A DNA stretch of 64,000 bases from Marinobacter sp. Arc7-DN-1 (GTDB lineage: Bacteria > Pseudomonadota > Gammaproteobacteria > Pseudomonadales > Oleiphilaceae), in NCBI RefSeq assembly GCF_003441595.1, contig NZ_CP031848.1, positions 3,348,001-3,412,000 on the forward strand, written 5' to 3'. The notes below the pieces were generated by a model. That model saw only the letters and a program-made list of their open reading frames with translations. It did no database searches and was not told the origin of the DNA. Position numbers and translations under genes: made by a program. Of the stretch, positions 1 through 9,742 are shown one piece after another. Within the stretch, counting starts at the first letter, position 1. The number at the start of each line of letters is the position of its first letter.

Positions 1-1
1 T

Positions 2-730
2 GCAGATAGGGCCTTTGTGAATCCGGGAGAGCGACCATTGCTTATTAACAGGAATGGAAACAAAGCCGCCATTTTATCCAAAGACATTGATAACGCATTT
101 AATCTGACAAGCAGCGATATATCGCGTTTGCTTAGTGCGTTCGTAAAACGCCATAACATTATCTCGCCGCTTACTGGCGAATTATTGCATGTCACGCCAA
201 GGCGGCTGCGCTATACCTTAGCAACGGGTCTGGCTGCTGAGGGAATCAGTAAGCGTGAGCTGGCCAGAATACTGGATCATACCGATACCCAGCACGTGAA
301 TGTCTATTTTGAGATGGCTGGAAAAATAGTTGAACACCTAGACAAAGCAACGGCGAAAGGTTTCTCGAAGTACCTCAGTTTTTTCAGAGGCAGGCTAATC
401 GATAGTGATGAAGATGCCGTCAATGGTGAGCGAGATGACAAGCATCTAACGTTTGTAGATGATCAAAACCCTGCCGATCAAGCGGATATTGGTGTATGTG
501 GTGAATCCAGTGTCTGCCATCTTGATCCCCCTTACTCATGTTATTTGTGCCCCAAGTTTCAGCCATATCGACATGCTGATCATGAGCATGTCCTGGACTG
601 CTTGCTGGCCGGTCGCGAAGAGCGTTTAAAAAAGTACGAAAATGCGCGATTGGGCATACAGCTTGACGAGGTGATCGCTGCGGTCGCACAAGTGGCCAAA
701 CTCTGTGAGAAGGGAGCGCACAATGTCTGA
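2..730 (+). CDS. Tyrosine recombinase, first gene of the trio (5' end outside the window)
   Basis: This is the C-terminal part of a site-specific tyrosine recombinase; the frame is open to the window edge, so the true start lies upstream. Visible catalytic-domain boxes are TPRRLRYTLAT (box II; its last Arg is the second catalytic arginine), ILDH, and the probable Tyr nucleophile in VNVYFE (codon at 305-307). A Cys/His-rich tail follows (CHLDPPYSCYLC, then HADHEHVLDC), which could bind zinc. The second recombinase of this locus also has a Cys-rich tail. The stop overlaps the next ATG by 8 nt (ATGTCTGA), implying translational coupling. By position it corresponds to the first recombinase of a Tn554-like or Gamma-Mobile-Trio module. 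The recombinase call is firm; the element class is inferred. Confidence 0.8.
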   Translation, partial: ADRAFVNPGERPLLINRNGNKAAILSKDIDNAFNLTSSDISRLLSAFVKRHNIISPLTGELLHVTPRRLRYTLATGLAAEGISKRELARILDHTDTQHVNVYFEMAGKIVEHLDKATAKGFSKYLSFFRGRLIDSDEDAVNGERDDKHLTFVDDQNPADQADIGVCGESSVCHLDPPYSCYLCPKFQPYRHADHEHVLDCLLAGREERLKKYENARLGIQLDEVIAAVAQVAKLCEKGAHNV

Positions 731-2061
731 TGGTCGCTCTAATCGCAAGGCCAAGGTCGTCCCTTTCGTTGATCGTCTGGAGCGTGACAGGAATGAAAAC
801 CTAAAATCTTTAATCGACAAAGCAAAGCTAATGAAGTTGGAAGGGTTTGAGTCGGTTGTTTGGGGCGACCCCGAGTGGCAAGTCAATGCAGGGCGTCTAG
901 TCAAGCTGACTGGTAAAAACACGAAATCAGTTTCTTTTGGTTTTTCGCTGTCACCGAGGCTGGGTTCTGAGCCTCTAGTCGGTTGCTGGGAACTAGTTGC
1001 CAAAGCATTGTTTGTTCTCAGGTTCCACAGGAAACATCAATCAGCACCGAATCAGCGCAGTTTCATTACCGCTATTGGATATGTCTCATATGCAGCTGAA
1101 CAGCTAGGGCAGGAGTTAGTTGGGCTTACGCCAGAGGCTCTGGATAATGCGTCTGGTTTAATCTCAAAACACTACAGTGACACCACTGCCTACAACCTTC
1201 ACAAGTATGTTGCAGAGTTCGCAGCGCATTGCGATTCGAATGGTCTATGTCGGGTTTTATTGCTGTACAAATACGCTAGGATGAGGCGGCCAGCGACCAC
1301 AGGAGGGATAAATCACAAAAGGTTGGATGATCCAGAGGTTCTGGAGACGAAGTCGGACAAACTAGTTGATCCCGCTGTGTTTCGAGTCATTGGTGAACTC
1401 TACTTAAAAGTTCCCCAAGATCATAAGTATCGCTTCTATATTTTGATGTTGACGCTATTTGCTTGCACAGGAAGACGATTCAGTGAGGTTTCACTATTAC
1501 CCAATCAGCAGCTGTCTCTTGATGAAGAGGGTAATGCCTATATCGAATACTTCCCGAGGAAAGCTAGTCGAGGAGATGTATTTACACCAAAGCGTAGGCT
1601 GTACTTGCCGTCAGAGGTAAGCTCTATTGTTGGCGATGTGCTCATTGATATAGCAGAAATTACCGCAAAAGAGCGGGCAACAGCAGAAGAAATGCAAAAA
1701 ACTGGGGGGGCTGACCTAAGGTTTTTGGACGGCACCTCGGAAGATAAAAAGCTATATGCGGCTGATTTAACTGAATTGGGGATCAGTCATACTGTTTTGG
1801 GCACAATTGGCTGGCTCAGGAAGCAAAACCTTGCGTGGCCAGATCATAGCGCGTTAACCAAGCAGGGAATTAAGCCTGCAAATCCCATTTTTTACACTTA
1901 CAAAAGTGGATTGGTTGAATACTGTTTCCGTGATTTCTCGGAAGCATATTTATCGGCTATCCATACGGATCAATTCGGCAAAGAGTACTACCTAAAAGAT
2001 CTGTTATTCATTCGTCCTGTGGGACTTTCTAGTGGGAGCTACGCGCACTGGTTGGTGTCAA
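723..2061 (+). pseudogene. Second tyrosine recombinase, 5' fragment (interrupted by an IS21-family element)
   Basis: About 446 codons of a large recombinase before the frame runs into the insertion sequence, where it picks up some 20 foreign codons and stops at 2120. I place the start at the ATG at 723, preceded by GAAGGGAG and overlapping the previous stop. The motif TGRRFSEVSLLP around residues 249-260 is the box I arginine region of tyrosine recombinases. Box II and the nucleophile are missing here; they lie beyond the insertion in the fragment at 4486-5166. Neither fragment can be active alone, so mobility of the island through this module is probably lost. Confidence 0.75.
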
Positions 2062-2107
2062 TGGCCATTTATTTTGACCCACCTTTGGCCAATAAAATTG
2101 ACCCACC
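2062..2107. repeat. IS21 left terminal repeats (two tandem units)
   Basis: Two units of TGGCCA, an A/T-rich spacer and TTGACCCACC begin at 2062 and 2086. They mirror the repeats at the other end of the element and are the presumed IstA binding sites. Confidence 0.85.
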
Positions 2108-2116
2108 TTTCATAGT

Positions 2117-2857
2117 CTAGCCTGTCGTTTTCTGCTTCAGCCGATAGCTTTCTCCTCCCAGCATAAAGATGTGTGAATGGTGGATGACCCGATCAATGAT
2201 CGGCACCGCCACGTTGTCGTCGTGGAAGAACTCGCCCCAACTGGTGAAGTCCTTGTTGGTGGTGAGGATGATGGACCGGTATTCGTACAGGCTGTTGATC
2301 AGCTGGAACAGGTTGTACCGGGCCTGCCGCGTCATGGGCAGGTAACCCAGTTCATCGATGACCAGCAGGTCGTACTTGGCCAGTTGGCTGACCCGCTTTT
2401 TCAGCTCACCCTTCATCTCGGCCAGCTCTAGTTCTTCCACCAGATCGAGAGCGTTGCGGAACAGCACCCGGTAGCCGGCCTCCACAGCTTTGTGGCCAAT
2501 GCCGATGGCCAGGTGGGTCTTGCCTACACCGGGCGGACCGATGAACACCAGGTTGTTTCGCTCGTCGATGAACTGGAAGTCCAGCAAGGCATTGACCTGG
2601 CGTTTGGTAATGGTGGTCTGGTGCCGGTAGTCGAAGCCCTCCAGGCGCTTCTCCGCTGGGAACGCAGCCATTTTCCGGTTCCGGCGGATGCGTTTGTCCT
2701 GGCGCTGGGTCAGTTCGTGCTCGGCAAGCCGGTCCGCGAAGCTGAGATAGGACATCTCGTTGGCTTCAGCCTCGGCCAGCAGGTTGGTCAGTTCGTCGGC
2801 GGCCGCGCTCAGGCGCAGGCTGCGGTAACGGGCCACGGTCTGTTCAAGCTGGCTCAT
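2117..2857 (-). CDS. istB: IstB, IS21-family ATPase helper protein
   Basis: The protein has 246 residues, normal for IstB, the AAA+ ATPase that helps the IstA transposase choose and engage target DNA. The Walker A motif GPPGVGKTH lies near residue 108 and a Walker B-like LLVIDELGYLP near residue 165, both in the DnaC/IstB style. The ATG at 2857 lies inside the end of istA (14-nt overlap), the usual istAB arrangement. The gene is intact. Its stop sits about 10 nt inside the left terminal repeats. Confidence 0.93.
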   Translation of the reverse strand: MSQLEQTVARYRSLRLSAAADELTNLLAEAEANEMSYLSFADRLAEHELTQRQDKRIRRNRKMAAFPAEKRLEGFDYRHQTTITKRQVNALLDFQFIDERNNLVFIGPPGVGKTHLAIGIGHKAVEAGYRVLFRNALDLVEELELAEMKGELKKRVSQLAKYDLLVIDELGYLPMTRQARYNLFQLINSLYEYRSIILTTNKDFTSWGEFFHDDNVAVPIIDRVIHHSHIFMLGGESYRLKQKTTG

Positions 2858-4369
2858 GGGTCACCCCCTGGCCACTGGAGCGGCCAATATGGCGGTAAGC
2901 GCTCAGATCCAGTGTTTCTTTTGGTTCCGATAGCGGTTCCGGCTGTCGCTCCCGGAGAACGGCGGCCTGGGCTGCTTCCAGATAACTTTGCAGCCGTGTC
3001 GCGGTCATGCCGGGACGCTCTGCCAGCGTCGTAATTAATGCCGGATCCACGGGCGCATGGCGCTTGAGCAGGTCACGGGCAGCCACCAGCTGGTCCTTGT
3101 AGATCTTGGGCTCGGAACGCTTGAGCTGTTGGCACAACCGTGGCCCGATGTCACTGCCGATCAGGTCGTTGATCTTACCCTCAAGGGTGGCCACCCGCTG
3201 GGCATGATCCCGGTAGTGGTGGGTGTTCTTGATTACCTTGCCTTTATCGGCACACAGAGCATGGCTGGCAATGACTTCCCCTGTGTTCAGGTCGCTGATG
3301 TGGAGTTGGCCGCCGGACTCCAGAACGCCCACCCGGGCCTGCTGCCAGGCCATGGGCACAGAGTACTTGTTGGCCTTCCAGGCGATCAGGCCGGTCTTGT
3401 CGGCTCGACGTGTCTCGTGGGCCACAGATTGCACGCAAGCTGGTGACAGGTAAGCCTCCAGGTGTTCTCGCTCATCCCGTTCGAAGCGTTCCCGGGGTGG
3501 TTCTCCGGTGGTGCCGTGGATGCGGACATTGGCTACGCTCTCAAGCCAGTCCTGCACGTGCTGGCGCACGTGCTCCTGGTCCCGGAAGACTTCACCGTAG
3601 AGGCAATCCTGCTTGACGTACTTCACGCCAGCTTCCACCTTGCCCTTGCTCTCCGGGTCATAGCCTTCGCAGGCATGGATCCGGAACCCGGCCGTGGTGG
3701 CATACTCATGGAACCGTTGGTTTAGCGTCAGTTCCCGGTACTGCTCGTTGATCACCACCAGCTTGGTCTGATCGTAGACGCACTCCTCTGGCAGGCCACC
3801 GAAGTAACGCAGGGCTTCGTCATGGAGCTGGATAAACGTCTGGGTATCCAGCGGGCGGAAGGCCAGACCCACGTACATCAGCCGTGAGAAGGACAGCACG
3901 AACACACGAAGTGGAGAATCCGCTCTTCGCCACCGATCAGCACGCCGCGCAACTCACCCGGATCCACCTGACACTGAACACCCGGCACATCGTCCAGAAT
4001 GGGTTCGTAGTAGCGCATCTGGGCCGAGGCCACTTCCTCCTTAAGCACCCGCACATAGCGTCGGATGGTGCGATCCGAGGCCGACAACTCGCCAACCCTC
4101 TCTTGCAGCTTGCGGGCAATCTTGACGGCGCTGAGCTTGGGAAACTGCTGGAGCAAATGCACCAGATAATCCCGGTGATCATCGAGTCGCTTGCTCCGCG
4201 AGGGGTCTGCAAACCGTTCTGAAATCGCATCCACCTCCATCCGCAGGTACTTGCGAACGGTATTGCGGGACAACCCCAGTTCCTGACTGATGGCGCGGAT
4301 CGACAGCCCTTTGCCGTTATCGTGCAGTGCCTTGATCTTGTGTATCACAACCCACTCCTTCACTGACAT
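2844..4369 (-). pseudogene. istA: IstA transposase, IS21 family, frameshifted
   Basis: IstA is the DDE transposase of IS21 elements. The N-terminal part (ATG at 4369) has a helix-turn-helix, ISQELGLSRNTVRKYLR, and the start of the DDE domain, VDPGELRG. Near 3885-3900 the frame is lost: a TG appears inserted where TTCGTG-TTCGTG would continue the reading. The rest follows in another frame, from LSFSRLMYVGLAFRPLDTQ through the DDE region (YDQTKLVV, SKGKVEAGVKYVK) to the C-terminus. IstA is normally one continuous reading frame of about 500 codons, so I call it broken. A sequencing error or recoding in the GTGTGT run cannot be excluded. Confidence 0.8.
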
Positions 4370-4432
4370 GCCCCCGGCCATGGATAAAAGCGGGGGACAG
4401 TAGCTGGTTCTGTGGCCTGACGGCCACCCGGG

Positions 4433-4478
4433 GGTGGGTCAAAATTAATGGCCAGTAGTGGGTCATTTTAATTGGCCA
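4433..4478. repeat. IS21 right terminal repeats (two tandem units)
   Basis: This is the inverted counterpart of the left end: GGTGGGTCAAAATTAATGGC followed by a second unit ending ATTGGCCA at 4478. Confidence 0.85.
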
Positions 4479-4485
4479 CTAACAG

Positions 4486-5166
4486 TTGGCTACCATTTGC
4501 ACCCATGCGATGCTCGCCACATTTCTCCGCTATTTCCCTGCGCTTGCCGCCGAATACGCATCCGGCAGTATCGAGGTAGATTTTACCAGTCACCACTTCC
4601 GTCACACGCTTAATACCCTGCTTGATGAGGGCGGCTTAAGTGACCTGCTGCAAACTGAATGGTTTGGTCGAACCAACCCAAGAGACACCAAAGCCTATCA
4701 GCATACATCCCGCGAAAAACGAGCACTGATGCTCCGTGAAGACATCAAAACAGGCTTGGTTGGAGGACAGTTAGCTGAGCAAATCAAAGTTGTACCGGTA
4801 GGAGCCCAGGATGCCATTCTGAAAGCGCGAATTCAGGCGGTACATGATGTCGGTACGGGTATCTGTATCCACAATTTCTCTCAAACACCCTGCGAGCGGC
4901 ATTTGCAATGTTCGGCGGACTGCAAAGACTACGTGTGGGCTAAGGATGATAAGGGGCGTCTGGACGAGCAGAAGCGCCAGTATGCCCTTACTGCGCTGAC
5001 ACGAAAAAATGCTGAAAAGCAGTTGGATAGCGCCAAGCCGAAAAAGAGTGCGGACTGGCTGGCACACAACGATAAAAAACTTAAAACACTGGCTGCCCAA
5101 CTGGCCGACAACGGGGTGGAGCACTTTGACCCCGAAGAATATCTAAACGAGGTAGAGCATGGTTAA
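4486..5166 (+). pseudogene. Second tyrosine recombinase, 3' fragment carrying the catalytic core
   Basis: This continues the recombinase interrupted at 2061. It holds box II (HHFRHTLNTLL), the W-x-G-R box (EWFGRTNPRDTKAYQH) and the likely Tyr nucleophile in KAYQH. A Cys cluster follows (GICIH, CERHLQCSADCKDY) and a charged helical tail. The apparent TTG start at 4486 is only the first possible codon after the insertion sequence; there is no convincing ribosome binding site. Joining the two flanks directly does not restore the frame, so a few bases may have been lost. It overlaps the next gene by 8 nt (ATGGTTAA). Confidence 0.75.
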
Positions 5167-5635
5167 ACGCTTCAGACGCATGTCCGACAGTGACATCAAT
5201 TCAATTGTTGCCGATTTGGATCGCTGGGCGCTGGGTGAGCTTGGATCAAAACTAACCTGGGCTGTGCTAGAAGAACGCTTTGGCTTTAGCCGCCAATCGC
5301 TCCAGGCTAAATCTGAAATCAAAGCTGCTTATGACAACGCCAAACGAGCACTGTCGGGCGGATTGGTGAAAACCAAAGAACAGGCCACTAAAGAGGCCGA
5401 AGAGCTTCAGGTAGAGGTAGATCGCCTCAAAGCGGAGCTAGATGCCTACAAGCGAAAGGAAGAGCTGTGGATGCGTCGCTGGCAGCAAATCGCCTTTCAT
5501 GTGCGGCAGAAAGGCATACAGATGGCCAGTGCTGATAGGGCCCCGCCAGAAGGGGCTGCTCTACCCTCTAACACTGAAACCGCGCAGATTCTCCAGCCGT
5601 TTGATAAGGAAATTCCACCTTCAGGGAGGATTTAG
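5159..5635 (+). CDS. Small coiled-coil third protein of the recombinase trio
   Basis: A 158-residue protein with no catalytic motif. Residues 1-60 look like a small DNA-binding region (WAVLEERFGFSRQSLQAK reads like a helix-turn-helix), followed by a strong coiled coil at about 70-120 (KEQATKEAEELQVEVDRLKA) and a Pro/Ala-rich tail. Position and shape match the third, non-recombinase gene of Tn554-like modules (TnpC) or of Gamma-Mobile-Trio islands, thought to assist or direct the recombinases. It is translationally coupled to the upstream recombinase by ATGGTTAA. Only 6 nt separate its stop from the next gene, so cargo and mobility genes may share a transcript. The family assignment is inference. 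Confidence 0.6.
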   Translation: MVKRFRRMSDSDINSIVADLDRWALGELGSKLTWAVLEERFGFSRQSLQAKSEIKAAYDNAKRALSGGLVKTKEQATKEAEELQVEVDRLKAELDAYKRKEELWMRRWQQIAFHVRQKGIQMASADRAPPEGAALPSNTETAQILQPFDKEIPPSGRI

Positions 5636-5641
5636 ATTGTT

Positions 5642-8600
5642 ATGAATATTGATTGGGATGTTGTGCGGAAAAACATAAAATTTTTGGTTGCGCTGTTTAG
5701 ACCTTCATTGGCGAAGGCACTAAGTGTGCCGCTGTTGTTGGCAGGAATAGGTATCCTCAATCCTCCTTTGTGGCTGGATATTCTAAATTGGTTTTTGAGT
5801 AATCAGAAAGTCCTTCCAGAATATAGCGAGCCAATATCAACTCCAATGTATATAACTGGCTGGGTGCTAATCGGTTTTAGTATTTTGATTTATTTTATTG
5901 AAGTTTGGCTTCAAATTAAATCAATGCGTCAGGATAGCGAAAGAAAGCTACTGGATGTTGCCAAGGATCATCCAAAACAAACAGCAGATTTGATAGTTGA
6001 TAAAATTCGGAGCGCAGGATTTACAGCTCAACACCTTCAAGACGAAAAAATAGAAGAACTAGCTCGCGAAATTACCTTACTGCGATTTTTCGGTTCCTTT
6101 CCTAAGGAAGAGAAGGCGACGGCTTTAGCAGAAAGCATTATTGGCGGTGAACTGTCTGGCGGTACCCCTCAAGCAAAAGCCAAGGCACTAGCGCTACTGG
6201 CAAGATACTTGTGCGTGGGGGAAAAAGTTGATCAGGCGAAAAGCTGGTTATCAGCCTCTAAAAAGCTATGCCAAACGGAAGAGGCAGAAATAGCTCAGGC
6301 CTTTATTGACGCGATTGGGTCAAAAAATGTAGATGCGGCGTCTGGTTTGCTTAAGGCAAGTAGCCCATCTAATTATGCCGCCTTCTTCATGATTAAAAAA
6401 ACAGTAGAGGGAAACGAAGCTGCTTTTGACTGGCTTGACGGTGCAGGTTTAAGTGTTCAGGACCTAGATAATGATGGAAAAGTCGTTTTAGTTTCTGCAT
6501 TGCTGTCAGAACATCGATGGGAAAAGGCTTTAAATTTTGTGCAGGCAATAGGCGATGAATCCCTGTCTATATCGCCAGCGCTGGCTCAGATTTCTGCATT
6601 CACATTTTTAGTAAATGCAATTAAGGCCACTGAACTTCGCGAAATCGTAATGAATTCTGTTCCATTAGCGGCAGAGCGATTTCCGCTGGCAGATGATTCT
6701 GACTCTATATTGCTTAGAAATCGCGCTGTCGAGCTGTTTAAAGTTTGTTCGGAACTGGCGAGGCGTCTTGGTGCTGAAGATGTCGCGAATATGGCAGATA
6801 ACTATGAGCTGTGGTTAGAGCTTAGAAACAGTGAAACACATGAGCAGGCAAAGGTTCAACTTCAGAGCTACTTCGTTAATTACACTCAAAAAACGCTTGA
6901 GTATTTGCCATTGGCATTCGCGTTTGGAATTGATATTGATTTTGAGTCAATTGAAAAGGAAGTCAATAGGCAAACGGCACTAAGCTATGATAATGATCCA
7001 ATTCTTGGTTTAGCTAGGTTTGTATTGGCACAAACAAAAAAACCAGCCTCGGCAGTGGCGGAGTATATCGTTCGCCACAGGACCCAAATGGAAAGAGCCG
7101 TTAATCCCATTGCCATTAATATGTTTGAAATAGAGGCATTGGCGCGATCAGGGCTGGTGGATGATGCAGAACAGCTCCTACAAAATATGGAGGGTTCGGG
7201 GGCGCCAGAAGATGAAGTAAGGAATCTGAAAAATATTATTGAGTCAGTCAAGGGTGAAGATCCAGTTGCATTAGCCATAAGCCAATTTCAACAAAGTAAA
7301 GCTACAAATGACCTTTCTCATTTGGTTAATTTGCTAGAAAGAGAAAATCTTGGGGATAGATACTACTCATATTGCCGGGAGCTTTTTGATCGCACTGGCC
7401 AGGAATCTGATGCTATTAGAGTCTGTAATGCCGCCTCTTCGCTTGGAAAATTTTCTGAGCTGCATCAATTTCTGTCAGATAGGATGGACATCATTAAGAG
7501 AAGCGAGGGGTTGCAGGCTCACTGGGCTTGGTCTCTATTTAGAAAGGGGGATCTAAGTGGCGCTCATGAACAGATTGCACTGTTGAGACAATCTAAATCA
7601 CAACTACCTGGTCTTAAAACGCTTGAAATCAATTTATCTATATTCGGTGGTGACTGGGAATCCCTTAGCGTTTTTGTGGAGGATAGCTGGAATAGCCGGG
7701 AGGAGTTGAAGGCCGATGATCTTTTACAGGCCGCCCAGTTAGCTAAGGCCGTTTCCCCAGGTCGAGCAAGGCAAATAGTAGAGTTTTGTACTGGCAAATA
7801 TACTGAAGATCCTCAAGTGTTAGCGGCATCGTACTTTACGGCGACCACGATGGGCTGGGAGGACAATCAAAAAGCATCCGAGTGGCTCAATAAAGCGATG
7901 GTTCTCTCCAATGACGATGGCCCATTGCATAGGGCATCATTAGAAGACTTAAAAGAGATGATGTCTGAAGCCAGGGAGAAAAATGAGAAGGTCTATAAAG
8001 CCTATATTGATGGTGATGCGCCTGTTTTTACAGTGGCGGAGCTATTGAACAGGACGATGTCTGACTTTTATCTGGTTCAGCCCCAGGAAAACAAAAACGC
8101 GAAAGATATACGGCGAAAAAATTTAGTCCCGATATTTCATGGTGCTAGGTCGGATCAGATTATTGATAGTGAGACGATTGCCATCGATGCCTCCAGTGCG
8201 CTGGTTATGGAGAATATAGGGCAACTACATTATTTGTTTGATTGCTTCGAGAGAATTGTTATCCCTCACTCGTTCATGCGCTGGTTGTTTGAAGAAAAGC
8301 AAAAAGTTGCTTTTCACCAGCCGAGCCAGATCGAAAAGGCAAAATATTTAGAGCGGCTGGTATCTGACGGCAGAATTTCCGTTTTCCATCCTAAAACGAT
8401 CAACAATCCGGAGCTGGCGTTAGATATTGGTGATGAGCTTGCGTATATGCTTGAGGAGGCACATGCAAGTCCTAAAAATGAGTCGCAGGCATTGGTGGTG
8501 TGTTCCTGGCCTGTGTATAAGGTCGGTGGCTCTTTCAGGGAGGAGGAAGTTGACCTTTCATCATTTCATCACAGTCTGATTTCATGTTCACAATTAGTCA

Positions 8601-9742
8601 AAAAGCTCGAAGGTCTGTCTGTGATCACTGAAGCTCAGTGTGTTAAAGCCTTAAATTACCTACGCCAACACGAGAAAGAGTGGCCTGCCGATCTTGATGT
8701 GGCAAGTGGTGCAAGATTGTATCTCGATTCACTGTCAATCACCTATTTGATGACCGTTGAAATGCTCGACAAGCTCAGTGATGCTGGATTCGAAGTGTAT
8801 GTCTTCAAGGGGGAGCGTGATAGGTATAGGTCGCTGATAAACTACGATTCAATCATCGAACAGGCAGATTCGAAAATAGAAAATATCAGGAAGCTATTTT
8901 CTAATGGGCTTACATCTGGGAAAGTGATCCTTGCTGAAATGCCGTTAAATAAAGACCAAGTGGCTGCCCCTAAGAATAATTATGCCAGGCCAACAGAAGA
9001 ACTTTTTGAGACGCTTAAAATATGCGATACAGCCTTGATAGATGATCGATTTTTGAACAAGCATCGGAATATTACATTTGATGAAAGAACGGTATCAATT
9101 TTTACATCATTAGATTTTGTCGAGACGCTACACCATAAAGAGCTTATTTCTCAAGAACAGAAGCTTGATGCCAGAACATCACTTCGGGAGTTTGGGTTTG
9201 AGTTTGTTAGCATTTCCGCTGAAGAGCTTGAATATCATCTAAATCAATCAGTTATGGCAGATGGTGAGTTTAAGCCAACTAAGCAGCTAAAACTGATAAG
9301 AGAAAATCTGCTTTTGATCAGGATTAGTGGCTTGGTTCAACTCCCAAGAGATGCCCAGTGGCTACACGAAACGATGAAAACGATTGCACAAGCCATAAGG
9401 GCCCAGTGGTCGGTTGATATCCCACTTGAACTAAGCCGTGCCAGATCTTGCTGGCTTTATGAACTGATGGGCTATCGGGAGTGGGCTCAAGCCCATCAAA
9501 TAAGGGGCGATGGAGGGATGGCCTATTTAGGTGAGGTTTTAAAGGTGAATTCCATGTTGATTGCACCGGAGTCTGTATCTGATAAGCAAAAGGAAGACTA
9601 CAAAGCTTGGTTGGGTGAGTTTGTACTGGGGCCGCTGAAGGATTTCGATCCGTGGAGCTTTAAGAATGTGGTTGACTCTATGAAACAGCAGGTTAAAAGC
9701 ATTTCTGACCAATCGACATTGGAGGAAGAGCTGGATGGCTAA
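5642..9742 (+). CDS. Large membrane-anchored helical-repeat protein with PIN-nuclease-like region (putative defence gene A)
   Basis: I do not recognise the 1366-residue protein as a named family. Two hydrophobic segments near residues 26-52 and 70-91 suggest membrane anchoring, with the body in the cytoplasm. Residues of about 110-800 are almost wholly alpha-helical with TPR-like pairs (KALALLARYLCVGEKVDQAK, AHWAWSLFRKGDLSGAHEQI). Residues 840-1150 look like a PIN nuclease: ETIAIDASSALV supplies D849, LDIGDELAYMLEEA supplies D931/E932, and CDTALIDDRFLNKH supplies D1129 and D1134/D1135. The acids are far apart, so an insertion is likely. The last 200 residues are helical. A purine-rich GGGAGGA lies upstream of the ATG. 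Codon use is clearly more A/T-rich than the core genome. A membrane-tethered sensor with an RNase effector is my inference. Confidence 0.6.
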   Translation: MNIDWDVVRKNIKFLVALFRPSLAKALSVPLLLAGIGILNPPLWLDILNWFLSNQKVLPEYSEPISTPMYITGWVLIGFSILIYFIEVWLQIKSMRQDSERKLLDVAKDHPKQTADLIVDKIRSAGFTAQHLQDEKIEELAREITLLRFFGSFPKEEKATALAESIIGGELSGGTPQAKAKALALLARYLCVGEKVDQAKSWLSASKKLCQTEEAEIAQAFIDAIGSKNVDAASGLLKASSPSNYAAFFMIKKTVEGNEAAFDWLDGAGLSVQDLDNDGKVVLVSALLSEHRWEKALNFVQAIGDESLSISPALAQISAFTFLVNAIKATELREIVMNSVPLAAERFPLADDSDSILLRNRAVELFKVCSELARRLGAEDVANMADNYELWLELRNSETHEQAKVQLQSYFVNYTQKTLEYLPLAFAFGIDIDFESIEKEVNRQTALSYDNDPILGLARFVLAQTKKPASAVAEYIVRHRTQMERAVNPIAINMFEIEALARSGLVDDAEQLLQNMEGSGAPEDEVRNLKNIIESVKGEDPVALAISQFQQSKATNDLSHLVNLLERENLGDRYYSYCRELFDRTGQESDAIRVCNAASSLGKFSELHQFLSDRMDIIKRSEGLQAHWAWSLFRKGDLSGAHEQIALLRQSKSQLPGLKTLEINLSIFGGDWESLSVFVEDSWNSREELKADDLLQAAQLAKAVSPGRARQIVEFCTGKYTEDPQVLAASYFTATTMGWEDNQKASEWLNKAMVLSNDDGPLHRASLEDLKEMMSEAREKNEKVYKAYIDGDAPVFTVAELLNRTMSDFYLVQPQENKNAKDIRRKNLVPIFHGARSDQIIDSETIAIDASSALVMENIGQLHYLFDCFERIVIPHSFMRWLFEEKQKVAFHQPSQIEKAKYLERLVSDGRISVFHPKTINNPELALDIGDELAYMLEEAHASPKNESQALVVCSWPVYKVGGSFREEEVDLSSFHHSLISCSQLVKKLEGLSVITEAQCVKALNYLRQHEKEWPADLDVASGARLYLDSLSITYLMTVEMLDKLSDAGFEVYVFKGERDRYRSLINYDSIIEQADSKIENIRKLFSNGLTSGKVILAEMPLNKDQVAAPKNNYARPTEELFETLKICDTALIDDRFLNKHRNITFDERTVSIFTSLDFVETLHHKELISQEQKLDARTSLREFGFEFVSISAEELEYHLNQSVMADGEFKPTKQLKLIRENLLLIRISGLVQLPRDAQWLHETMKTIAQAIRAQWSVDIPLELSRARSCWLYELMGYREWAQAHQIRGDGGMAYLGEVLKVNSMLIAPESVSDKQKEDYKAWLGEFVLGPLKDFDPWSFKNVVDSMKQQVKSISDQSTLEEELDG

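Larger units (their letters stand above)
2062..4478 (-). mobile_element. IS21-family insertion sequence (istA frameshifted, istB intact)
   Basis: Both ends carry TGGCCA followed by an A/T stretch and GACCCAC, in opposite orientation and each repeated twice, as is typical for the multiple terminal repeats of IS21. Inside are istA and istB on the minus strand with a 14-nt overlap. The element starts TGGCCA at 2062 and ends TGGCCA at 4478. No target-site duplication is visible: the left flank reads GGTGTCAA and the right flank CTAACAGT. It splits a recombinase gene. The istA frameshift suggests this copy may not transpose by itself. Confidence 0.9.

Noticed and set aside
3878..4381. The two istA frames as separate genes or a programmed frameshift product
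   Set aside because: IS21 IstA is normally a single frame and the break is explained by a simple TG insertion; recoding is left open only as a minor possibility.
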